Position numbers and translations under genes: made by a program. The notes beneath the pieces are model-generated. The model did not search any database and was not told the origin of the DNA. It worked only from the letters and a program-made list of their open reading frames with translations. This document shows, one piece after another, positions 14,625-23,300 of a stretch of DNA of 24,517 bases; position 1 is the stretch's first letter; each line of letters opens with the position of its first letter. The DNA is taken from contig MHRX01000036.1 of assembly GCA_001822655.1 (NCBI GenBank), positions 47,613 through 72,129 on the forward strand, in the 5' to 3' direction. The stretch is from Candidatus Taylorbacteria bacterium RIFCSPLOWO2_01_FULL_45_15b (GTDB lineage: Bacteria > Patescibacteriota > Minisyncoccia > Phycocordibacterales > 01-FULL-45-15b).

Positions 14625-17108
14625 TCACACCCCGTTTGCAAAATCCTTCTCGGTTAAAGTCAGAGTCGATCCCGCCTTAAGAGCGCCGGAAATCACGCGC
14701 CGGGCAATAATCTGCTCAATCTTATCCTGAACGGCGCGATTCATGGCTCGCGCGCCGTACTTTGGATCCACGCCTTCATTCATGAGCATTTGAACAAGCG
14801 CGGTGTTAATCTCGAGCCCGATGCCCTTTTCTGACAGGCGCTGTTTTAGACGCAAAAGTATGAGCGATGCTACTTTTTGAAGCTCCGAGGCGTTGAACGG
14901 ACGAAAGAGGACGACACCGTCGAAGCGGTTCAATAACTCCGGCTTGAATACATTGCTTTTGATGAGTGCATCCAGGACACGCACTTTTTCGGTTTCAAGG
15001 TTTCCTCCTTCGCGCATAATGTCCCAGATTAGATCACTGCCCGCGTTTGATGTGGCAATAATAATCATGTTTCTCACATTAATTGCTTTGCCATGCATAT
15101 CAGAAAAAATACCTTCATCGAGCACTTGGAGAAAGAGATCAAGCACCGCGCGCGATGTCTTTTCAAATTCATCAAGCAAAAGAACGCCGTAAGGATTTTC
15201 TCGAATCATCGAGGAAAGGGTTCCAGGATGATTGGTGTCTGCTGAACCTATGAGCCGCTGAAGTGAGTCATCTGTACTGTATTCCGACATATCGAGGCGC
15301 TGTATTGTGTGTTGATTGCTAAAAAAAGTATCCGCCAGGACTTTAGCTGTTTCTGTCTTTCCGACTCCGGTTGGTCCCAAAAAAAGAAACGATCCCATAG
15401 GGCGATTGCGGTTGCCGACACCGGACCGTGCGCGACGCATTGCGTTCGCTATCATAACGACTGCTTCGTCCTGACCGACGATCCTCTCGTGGAGCACTTT
15501 TTCCAGATTGAGAAGCCTGGCCTTTTCTTCTTTACCGACGGCGCCCGCAGGTATGCCGGTTTTTGATTCCACCATATGGAGCACATCATCCGCAGTTACT
15601 ATAGTGCCGCCCGTGGATTTTACGGCCGGCGCGATTTCCGACAGCAGATCTATTGCTTTGTCAGGCATCACACCCGATGGGAAATAGCGTTCCGCACTAT
15701 CGCTGATGGCTCTTAGAGCGGGATATGTAAAAAAAATTCCATACCGATACTCTTCTCGAATACAGGCGTCCTCAAGGACTCGAATGACGGCGTTGTCTCT
15801 CGTGTCTTTCATTATAATTGTCTCAAACAGCTCCATGATCGCGCTATTGCTTTCAATGGATTCGTGAAAATGCGAAGGGTCAGCAACTGCGATTATTTGG
15901 ATATTTGGAGTTGCTATATAATCCGCCATAATCGCCATCGCATCAGCGCCGAGCGTCTTTGCGCTCGAAATAAAACCCGCAAGATCTGCGAAGACGACAA
16001 TAACATTGCCCGCCCTAACCGCCTCATTTAAAACACGCGCCAATTCGCGCTCAAAGGCCGTTTTGTTTCCGGCCGTGGAGACAAAGAGAGTGCTGTCAAA
16101 AAGAACAACTCGTTTGTTCTCGAGGCTCGGTTGGGTGTTTCCTTCTTCAATTTTATTTGCCAGGTGGCCGATGATTTCCATCGCCCCCGCTCCATGTTCA
16201 CCGACTAAAATAACATTCGCCTCTCTATCCTTGGCGAGTACCGCCTCGAGCTCGAGAATCTCCGGTCTCCTGTCGTCCCTGCCTAATCCTGCGTCGCGAA
16301 AAAAAGCAGTGGTGGAAAAGTCGCGGGAATATCTGTCAAGAATATATGTACTTCCGTATGCCCAGTTCCGGCCAATGCCCGGAATTTTGCCGAGTGATTC
16401 TCGCGACCACCATCGCGCGCTTTTTTTTGCCTCTGTTATGTTTCTGTCGATCCAGTTTAGTATGTTTCTGAAATCTTCCATCTGGATTTTCTTCGAGAAC
16501 AAAAATTTTGAGAATTCCTCGTCTTTTTCATAGAGCCCGAATGCATATGTCGCGAAGCCGAGCGTTTGTTCAGAGCTGATTTCCAGTGAGGCTGGATCGA
16601 TTTTGTGTCTCCGTTTTGATAAAAAGTCTCGGAATTCGTCCGTTAAAATTCCAGCCCTTTTCATTGCAAGCCGTCCGTATGGAGATTCGAGGAAGCCGAG
16701 GATAAGATCGTCGTCAGGGCTTCCCGACACGAGGAGAGCAACTTCGTATGAAATTTTTGGGTATGTCCCAAACCTTTTTACTCGACGAAGTCCATTGTCC
16801 AGTCCAAGAAAATAATATGAGTTGAAAAAAGAGGTTGTCATAAAGATTATGAGAAATACAAAAATCGAGAGGAGCAGGCTTTCAAAAAAATATGGAGCGA
16901 GAACCTGAAGCGGCCGGTGCAATATTCCTGCAAAGCCAGACGGCATGAAGGAAATAACTTTACCGAAAACAATGAGAACCACAGAGACGGTTGCCACGAC
17001 TAGAGATAAAAATCTTGCAATACGGAGCGCGCGGAAAGAGATTAGGCGACTTACGAGAATCGCAGGGCGGAAAGCTGGGACGTAACTCTTGAGCTCGCTA
17101 TATTTCAT
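14625..17108 (-). CDS. Membrane-anchored Clp-type AAA+ ATPase with degenerate first AAA domain
   Basis: 827 residues from the ATG at 17108, seven bases after the upstream gene; a longer frame would need TTG inside that gene. Two N-terminal membrane helices (FLSLVVATVSVVLIVFG and FESLLLSIFVFLIIFM, about 34-95) replace the usual Clp N domain. The first AAA module has lost its Walker A Lys and Ser/Thr (GEHGAGAM, 303-310) and its Walker B Glu (VVFADL), so it should not hydrolyse ATP. The second is intact: GPTGVGKT (578-585), LLLDEFEK, sensor IIIATSNAG, Arg finger in ELLNRFD and sensor-2 GARAMNR. The IGF/VGF loop used by ClpA/C/X to dock ClpP is not visible after the TSNAG block. A membrane-bound unfoldase working without ClpP is a reasonable inference. 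Confidence 0.88.
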   Translation of the reverse strand: MKYSELKSYVPAFRPAILVSRLISFRALRIARFLSLVVATVSVVLIVFGKVISFMPSGFAGILHRPLQVLAPYFFESLLLSIFVFLIIFMTTSFFNSYYFLGLDNGLRRVKRFGTYPKISYEVALLVSGSPDDDLILGFLESPYGRLAMKRAGILTDEFRDFLSKRRHKIDPASLEISSEQTLGFATYAFGLYEKDEEFSKFLFSKKIQMEDFRNILNWIDRNITEAKKSARWWSRESLGKIPGIGRNWAYGSTYILDRYSRDFSTTAFFRDAGLGRDDRRPEILELEAVLAKDREANVILVGEHGAGAMEIIGHLANKIEEGNTQPSLENKRVVLFDSTLFVSTAGNKTAFERELARVLNEAVRAGNVIVVFADLAGFISSAKTLGADAMAIMADYIATPNIQIIAVADPSHFHESIESNSAIMELFETIIMKDTRDNAVIRVLEDACIREEYRYGIFFTYPALRAISDSAERYFPSGVMPDKAIDLLSEIAPAVKSTGGTIVTADDVLHMVESKTGIPAGAVGKEEKARLLNLEKVLHERIVGQDEAVVMIANAMRRARSGVGNRNRPMGSFLFLGPTGVGKTETAKVLADTFFSNQHTIQRLDMSEYSTDDSLQRLIGSADTNHPGTLSSMIRENPYGVLLLDEFEKTSRAVLDLFLQVLDEGIFSDMHGKAINVRNMIIIATSNAGSDLIWDIMREGGNLETEKVRVLDALIKSNVFKPELLNRFDGVVLFRPFNASELQKVASLILLRLKQRLSEKGIGLEINTALVQMLMNEGVDPKYGARAMNRAVQDKIEQIIARRVISGALKAGSTLTLTEKDFANGV

Positions 17109-17115
17109 GTAATAT

Positions 17116-17505
17116 TTATGAAAAAAAACCCCTAAATCCAAAAATGACGAGCAGGAGCAAAATAAGGGGCGTAAGTATCCAAGCGATAAAGATAACGATT
17201 CCGGCTAATGTTACGACACATAAAAAGAAGATACCGAAAAAGATTATGATAAGCCGGAGAGACGCACCAACAATTCGCATCAAAGTATTTACAAGTTTCC
17301 TCGATAAATACTCTCCAATATCGAATCCGCGCCGCGCTTCCTCGTGTACTCTCTTCCATGGAGAAAATAGTGATCGGGCGAGAAGTGAAACCGAAAAAAA
17401 GTTGAACGTAAACCGAAAAATATTGCCCCAGATGCGCATCATGTCCGAGAAAGCCCTGCTATAGTGCCATTGTAAATAAAAAAACGGGAGGAGCGAAAAA
17501 CTCAT
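17116..17505 (-). CDS. Unknown small membrane protein in operon with the Clp-type ATPase
   Basis: 129 residues from the ATG at 17505 (MSFSLLPFFYLQWHY), six bases after a perfect TATAAT. Aromatic-rich N-terminus (FFYLQWHYSRAFSDMMRIW), an amphipathic middle part (PWKRVHEEARRGFDIGEYLSRKL), then one long or two adjacent C-terminal hydrophobic helices (LIIIFFGIFFLCVVTLAGI and IAWILTPLILLLLVIF). It is seven bases from the membrane-anchored Clp-type ATPase and surely co-transcribed, so it may be its membrane partner or adaptor. I do not recognise a named family, although the pair looks like a conserved arrangement. Confidence 0.75.
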   Translation of the reverse strand: MSFSLLPFFYLQWHYSRAFSDMMRIWGNIFRFTFNFFSVSLLARSLFSPWKRVHEEARRGFDIGEYLSRKLVNTLMRIVGASLRLIIIFFGIFFLCVVTLAGIVIFIAWILTPLILLLLVIFGFRGFFS

Positions 17506-17511
17506 GCTTTT

Positions 17512-17548
17512 ATTATACACGCCGATTAATGCAAATGGTATGAATACC
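17512..17548 (-). promoter_or_regulatory. Leaderless promoter with inverted repeat, Clp operon
   Basis: On the minus strand a perfect TATAAT (17517-17512) is followed by six bases and the ATG at 17505, so transcription should begin at or next to the start codon. The -35 position has no good match but is covered by a perfect inverted repeat, GGTAT-GA-ATACC (17537-17548), which could bind a regulator. Confidence 0.55.
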
Positions 17549-17600
17549 GGGCTCCGAAGCTAGCCTTGAGACTATTTTTCGTTCGCGAATTTGCGCCACA

Positions 17601-19370
17601 CTATTCGAGAAGTGATTTGTCTGAAATCTGCTTCAGGAGCAAATCTGAAATGGCGTCTCCGCCGAGTGGCTCCATTTTTTTTCCACTACTGGATTCCAAG
17701 ATATATTTACCAGACTCCATTTCTTTGTCTCCAACAACGATCCAATATGGGGCTTTTTCCACTTTGGCCGCGCGTATTTTTTTTCCAAGATTGACGTCTG
17801 ATTCGTCTATTTCAGCCCGGATTCCCGATCCTACAAACATATTGAACAGTTCACGAGCGTGCGCGTCATGACTGTCGCGCACCGGCACGATCTTGACCTG
17901 GGTGGGAGAGAGCCAGAGTGGGAAGTTACCGGCAAAATGTTCAATAAGTATAGCCATGAAACGCTCAAGCGAACCTGCAACAGCCCGATGGATCATAACT
18001 GGCGTAGCCCTTTCGCCCGAAGATGCGGTGTACTCGAGACCGAAACGCTGGGGTTGCACGAAGTCTACTTGTGCCGTCGCGAGCTGTCTTTCGCGTCCAA
18101 GCGCATCGGTAAACATAAAATCGAGTTTCGGGCCGTAGAATGCAGCTTCCCCTTCCATTCGTTTCGCATCAAGTCCGAGCTCGACTGACACTTCCTGTAG
18201 GTAACGCTCGGCCTTATCCCAATTGTCAGAATCTCCTAGGTATTTTTCAGGCGTTTTTGGATCGCGAACAGAAAGAGAGACCCAGAATGTTTTGCCCTTA
18301 TTCCACATTCCGAGCGCCTGATAAAATTCCTCGATGATTTTCACTATATTCGTAACTTCAATTTTAATGTCTTCAGGCTTACAAAAGATATGCGCGTCAT
18401 CAATGGTAATCGAGCGGACACGTGAGAGTCCAAGAAGTTCACCCGGTTTCTCATCGCGGTATTGCATGGTGAGCTCGGTAAAGCGCAGGGGCAAATTCTT
18501 ATAGCTTCTCGGTTTCGCGGCAAAAATTTGCGTGTGGTGCGGGCAATTCATCGGCTTCATTACGAATTTTTGTCCCGACTGTGCACCATCAACATAAAAA
18601 AATTCATCTCTGAATTTTTCAGCGTGTCCGCTTGTCTCATAAAGCTCGAGTTTTGCGATATGAGGAATCTGCACTTTTTGGTATCCGTACTTTTTTGAAA
18701 GGCTCCAGAGAAAATCAGTGATCGATTCACGCATTGCTTGGCCGCGTGGAGTAAAAAGGGGGAGCCCGGACCCAACAAGATCAGAAAAAGTAAAAAGGTC
18801 GAGCTCCTTGCCGAGTTTGCGGTGGTCACGTTCTTTGGCCTCTACCATGCGTTTTTCATACGCCACAAGGTCATCTCCGGAATTAAATGCGAGACCATAA
18901 ATACGTGTCAGCATTTTATTTTTTTCATCACCTCGCCAGTAGGCGCCCGCAATATGAGACAGCCGCCATGAATCTTTTGCAATTTCCGAGAAGTCCTCGA
19001 CATGGCCTCCGCGGCAAAGGTCAGTGAAATCTCCAGACGTATATAGTGTAATTTTTTCTCCCCTGGAGACGATTTCCTTAATGAGTTCGAGTTTGTACGG
19101 ATTGTCTTCAAAAAGAATGTCTGCTTCTTCTTGGATTGCTTCTTTGTGGGAAAAGCCATTCCACGATTTCGAAATCTCGCGCATTTTGTTTTCAATTTTG
19201 TTGAGATCCTTGTCTGAAATGGGGGTCAAAAAATCAAAATCATAATAAAAACCGTTCTCTACGGCAGGACCTAGTGTGTTGCGCGTATCGGGGTAAAGTT
19301 CAAGAACTGCGGCCGCCAGAAGATGCGCAAGAGAGTGCCGTTTTGCTTCAAGATTTAAATCTGAATTCAT
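17601..19370 (-). CDS. thrS: Threonyl-tRNA synthetase without TGS domain
   Basis: Charges tRNA-Thr with threonine. 589 residues from the ATG at 19370; an ATG at 19382 would add four. The protein opens directly in the editing domain: HSLAH (His12, His16) and DLCRGGH give the zinc-type editing site residues. The N-terminal TGS domain of about 60 residues found in E. coli ThrRS is absent. The class II catalytic core has MNCPHHTQIF with the zinc Cys, motif 2 YRDEKPGELLGLSRVR followed by DDAHIFC, and motif 3 MIHRAVAGSLERFMAIL. The C-terminal anticodon-binding domain starts at VKIVPVRDSHDAHA. No T-box was seen in the 168 bases upstream. Identification is secure. Confidence 0.96.
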   Translation of the reverse strand: MNSDLNLEAKRHSLAHLLAAAVLELYPDTRNTLGPAVENGFYYDFDFLTPISDKDLNKIENKMREISKSWNGFSHKEAIQEEADILFEDNPYKLELIKEIVSRGEKITLYTSGDFTDLCRGGHVEDFSEIAKDSWRLSHIAGAYWRGDEKNKMLTRIYGLAFNSGDDLVAYEKRMVEAKERDHRKLGKELDLFTFSDLVGSGLPLFTPRGQAMRESITDFLWSLSKKYGYQKVQIPHIAKLELYETSGHAEKFRDEFFYVDGAQSGQKFVMKPMNCPHHTQIFAAKPRSYKNLPLRFTELTMQYRDEKPGELLGLSRVRSITIDDAHIFCKPEDIKIEVTNIVKIIEEFYQALGMWNKGKTFWVSLSVRDPKTPEKYLGDSDNWDKAERYLQEVSVELGLDAKRMEGEAAFYGPKLDFMFTDALGRERQLATAQVDFVQPQRFGLEYTASSGERATPVMIHRAVAGSLERFMAILIEHFAGNFPLWLSPTQVKIVPVRDSHDAHARELFNMFVGSGIRAEIDESDVNLGKKIRAAKVEKAPYWIVVGDKEMESGKYILESSSGKKMEPLGGDAISDLLLKQISDKSLLE

Positions 19371-19538
19371 GCAGAACAGCATATCAATTTTGCGAGGTAG
19401 TTTCTAGTGAGTTACGGCCCTCGTGGGTTGTACTGGACAAGATGACTTTAGTATGGTAGCCTAGAACTAGCCATTTAAGCCCTTTGAATCAAATTTTAGC
19501 AATTCCAGGATGACCACAAAGCAAACGCAAGAAAAATC

Positions 19539-20027
19539 ATGAAAACCACATCGCCCGCTATTGTATGTTTATTTCCGAACGTCCAACCGATTAACAGTGT
19601 CGGGACGGGCATTTCGCGGGGGCACTACACCGACCATTACGACTTCATCACCAATGGGACGGTTCCGCTTCATACGGTGAAGGGAGCAAAGAATCTCTAC
19701 CTCGTCTGTCCCAACCGAACCATCGGCGAGACGGAATATGTGGAATTACTCCGGGCTGTAGGCAAACAGCCTTGCCGCAACGCCCCACAATACCTGCTCG
19801 GCCTCATGGCCAAAGTTCCGGAAAGTGAGATGCCAGCGGAACTTCGCAACAAAAAACTTGTTGCGGCTGAGCCGGATAATACGTCTTCCGTCTTTGTTGG
19901 TAAGTATGGTGATCCGTGTTTTTTGGGAGTCGATCGGGGCGTCGGGTACCGCAAGCTTAGCTTTACGAAAGTGGGTGGGGGGTGGGCTGGCCCTTGGGTC
20001 TTCCTCGCAGAGGACTTCGTGCATTAG
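19539..20027 (+). CDS. Unknown small protein with its own terminator
   Basis: 162 residues, not recognised. No signal peptide or membrane helix. Mixed alpha/beta-looking sequence with Gly/Trp-rich ending (YRKLSFTKVGGGWAGPWVF), two RG.GY/HY segments near the start (SRGHYTDHYDF) and a central helix (TEYVELLRAVGKQ). It is more GC-rich than the flanks. The gene is divergent from thrS, has no good Shine-Dalgarno (AAGAAAAATC before ATG), and is followed 28 bases later by a well-formed terminator, which supports it being a real transcription unit. The ending resembles short orphan proteins I associate with Parcubacteria, but I cannot name a family. Confidence 0.65.
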   Translation: MKTTSPAIVCLFPNVQPINSVGTGISRGHYTDHYDFITNGTVPLHTVKGAKNLYLVCPNRTIGETEYVELLRAVGKQPCRNAPQYLLGLMAKVPESEMPAELRNKKLVAAEPDNTSSVFVGKYGDPCFLGVDRGVGYRKLSFTKVGGGWAGPWVFLAEDFVH

Positions 20028-20055
20028 GCACCCTGGGAACATTGCTCTCACTCGT

Positions 20056-20087
20056 AACCCGTTATGCTTCGGCATTTCGGGTTTTTT
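20056..20087 (+). terminator. Two-tier UUCG-loop intrinsic terminator
   Basis: Outer stem AACCCG/CGGGTT, a symmetric TT/TT internal loop, inner stem ATGC/GCAT closed on a TTCG tetraloop, then a T run. It ends the gene at 19539-20027. Confidence 0.9.
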
Positions 20088-20188
20088 ATTTGGATAAAAA
20101 AAGAAGTCAGATTACCGAAATTAGGAAAACTTTTAAGGAAACTTTCATGAATAAAGAACAATATATTTTGGCCAATATATTTTTCTCA

Positions 20189-20226
20189 ATATACTATAAG
20201 CCCGCTATAGCGGAGTTATAGTATGT
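20189..20226. repeat. Palindromic intergenic repeat, copy 4 (CGCTATAGCG core)
   Basis: Left arm ATATACTATAAGCCCGC, TATA centre, right arm GCGGAGTTATAGTATGT; two mismatches and one wobble. Clearly a sister of copy 3. It lies between the convergent gene at 19539 and dnaE. The rest of the roughly 360-base gap (20028-20389) shows the terminators at 20056 and 20364, a direct repeat CAATATATTTT (20159, 20173) and nothing else recognisable. Confidence 0.8.
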
Positions 20227-20363
20227 GGGTGATGGGGCGAGAATAGAATAATTAGAGAGGAGTAAAGTTGGAATGCGGTCGGACTAAGAGTAAATAGAAA
20301 ATATTTAAAGTAAGACATTGCGAGGTATCTCGCGCTATCAAGCGACTAATGAGTCGTAGAATG

Positions 20364-20383
20364 AAAAACACCGGTAGGCCGTG
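20364..20383 (-). terminator. Weak candidate dnaE terminator
   Basis: On the minus strand CACGG-CCTA-CC(G)GTG, five pairs with one bulged base, followed by TTTTT, seven bases past the dnaE stop. The stem is short, so confidence is limited. Confidence 0.4.
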
Positions 20384-20389
20384 ATTTGC

Positions 20390-23300
20390 TTACAACTGCT
20401 TCATTTTGTCTACAATGATGCTTTGCGTTCCGTTCCTATTCGACATCCTACCTTTAATGGCGACGCAGTTGTCCGCTCGTAGAAGCGATTTGGATTCCTC
20501 AAATACGCGCGGAAAAATGACGGCCTCAATATTTCCGGTGTAGTCGGCAAGTTTCACAAACATCATGCGCTCGCCCTTTTTTGTGAGAAGCTCCCGCACC
20601 TCCTCAATGATTCCCGGAAGTACCACTGCCGCACCTTCCTTAAGCTCCGCTCGAGCCTTCGCGATGCTCATTCCATTTTTTTCTATCTGATCTCGAATTC
20701 GATCGAGCGGGTGGCCCGATACGTATAGTCCGAGAAGCTCTTTCTCCCACGATAGCCTGTTCTCGATTGACGCTTCGGGCACTGATTCGAGGCGCAACGT
20801 CGGAACAGATGAACTGTCAACCATAAGCCCGAAAAGCGAATTTTGATTGCCGTTTGTTTGGCGGCTTTCTTTGTTATAGCCAAGCAGTGAATCAAGGTTA
20901 TGCAACAGTGTGCCTCGCGTGCCGAGAGAATCGAGCGCGCCGCATTTTATGAGCGATTCGAGAGATTTTTTATTGAGATTTTTGTCATCTATTCTTTCAA
21001 GAAAATTGGAGATACTTGTAAACTTGCCGCGCTTTTGCCGCTCGGCGATGATTGAATTTGCGATGCCTTCGCCGAAGTTTTTGATGCTTGTTAAGCCGAA
21101 TCGAATCGTATCGCCGACCCCCGTTCCGTCCGCCGACTTTTGGTCAACAATGGCCGTAAACCCCGAATAGCTTTCATTAATGTCCGGAGGGAGGACGGGG
21201 ATTCCCATTCTTTTGCACTCCGCGATTATTTCGCCGACTTTTTCGACGTCCCCCGCGTCGGCAGTAAGCACGCTCGCCATGTAGACGGCGGGGAAGTTGG
21301 CCTTCATGTAAGCGGTTTGATAGGCAACGCGACCATAACTCGCGGCGTGTGCCTTTCCAAATCCGTATGCTGCAAATGGTTCAATCAATTTCCATAATGT
21401 TTTTGCTTTTTCACCAGGCATGCCATTTTTTTGTAAGCCAGTCAGAAGTTTCTCCTTTTGCGCTTCCATCTCTGCAGGAATTTTTTTTCCCATGGCTTTG
21501 CGTAATTTATCCGCTTCAAGCCATGAAAATCCTCCGAGTTTTATTGATATCATGAGCACGTCATCTTGATAGGTGATAACGCCATACGAAGCAAAAAGAA
21601 TCTCCTTCATGCGCGGATCAAGAAAAGTAACCAATCGCGGGTTGTGCTTTCGCTCGATATACGAAGGAATTGATTCCATCGGACCGGGACGGTAGAGCGC
21701 GACCATTGCGTTTATGTCGAAAATGGAAGTGGGTTTCAACTGCTTCAAATAATTCGTCATGCCCGAACCGTTCAGCTGAAAAAGTCCGCCGGTTTCTCCT
21801 CGCGCGAGAAGGTCGAATGTTTTTTTGTCGTCAACGTTTATGTTTTCAATGTCGACCGTGATCCCGTACACGGACTTCACTGTCGCGACTGCGTCAGCGA
21901 GAATCGAGAGATTTTTTATGCCGAGAAAGTCAAACTTAAGAAGTCCAGCGTCTTCGATCGCGTGCATGTCGTACTGGGTAATGATTTTCGCCTCGCCTTT
22001 TGTGTCGTGCTGAAGCGGGACGAAATCGGTAAGCGGCGTGGGGGAGATGACGACTCCGGCGGCGTGAACCGAAATGTGCCGCGCACAGCCCTCGATTTTT
22101 TTAGCCATGTCAATCACGTCTTTTGCCTCCTCTTCTTTTTTATACATCTCTTTTAGCTCTGGCACTATTTCGAAAGCCCTCTCCAAAGTCATTGGAAAAC
22201 CTTGCGACCCCATAGGAATAAGTTTTGCAATACGGTCGCCGGTCGCGTAAGGATATCCAAGAGCGCGGGCGACGTCGCGCACTGCGCCTCGGGCCATCAT
22301 CGTTCCGAATGTTCCGATTTGCGCCACCTTGTCGTGCCCGTACTTGCGCTTGGCGTATTCAATTACTTCGTCTCGCCTGTTATCGGCATAGTCCATATCT
22401 ATATCCGGCGCAGATGGTCTTTCAGGATTTAAAAATCGTTCAAATGGTAATTTGTATTCAAGAGGATTTACGTTTGTGATTCCGGCAAGATAGGTAACCA
22501 TTGATCCGGCGACCGAGCCGCGAATCGTTGTCAGAATATTATTCTCATGCGCAAAGCGCAGTAGGTCTCCGACGACGAGGAAGTAAGGGGAGTATCCTTT
22601 AGCAAAAATAATATTGAGTTCGTATTCAATCCGAGTTGTTATTTCGTCATTTTGGGAGAGGCCTCTTTTTGCAATCCCTTGATAAACAATATGGCGCAAT
22701 TCATCATTATACGTTCTTCCGCTCTCGACGATGAAGTTTGGAAATACCCATTTGCCGAGCTCAAGCTCCACATCGCACGCGTCGCGTATTTTTTCTGTAT
22801 TTTGTAGCGACTGCGGATCATTTCTGAAGAAATTCAGCATGTCTTTTTCACTTCTGAATGAAAAGTCCGGTTCGCCTCCATCAAACGACCGCTCCGCGAA
22901 GTCGGCGTTTTGCTGGACCGACATGAGTGTTTCGCGCGCCCGCCGATCACCTTCTGAAATGTAGTAAATTTCCTGGGCCGCGACCGTGGAAGAGCCTGTC
23001 TGTTTTGCAATCAGCCGTATCTTTTCCACAAGAGCAGAGTGGCCTTCAATTTCAGGGTGGTGTGAGATCTCAAAATAGACATTATCATTACCGAATATGT
23101 CCAAATACTTTTTTGCCGTTGCGGTAGAACGCTCTGTATCGCCATTACGCAGATGCGCCGAAACATCACTTGTAGTTGCCGGAATAATTGCGATAAGACC
23201 TCCCGAATGCCGATTCAATAAATCCCAGTCAAAGCGAGGTTTGTAGTAAAAGCCTTCTAAATGGGCCGAAGTCACGAGCTTTAGAAGGTTGCGGTAACCG

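Noticed and set aside
14444..14641. 65-codon minus-strand frame overlapping the Clp stop
   Set aside because: It begins with TTG, has no ribosome site, no recognisable content, and contains the promoter-like element at 14489-14518. It could still be a coupled small gene, but there is no support.
19383..19538. T-box or threonine attenuator before thrS
   Set aside because: No T-box sequence, no specifier stem and no terminator/antiterminator pair could be found.
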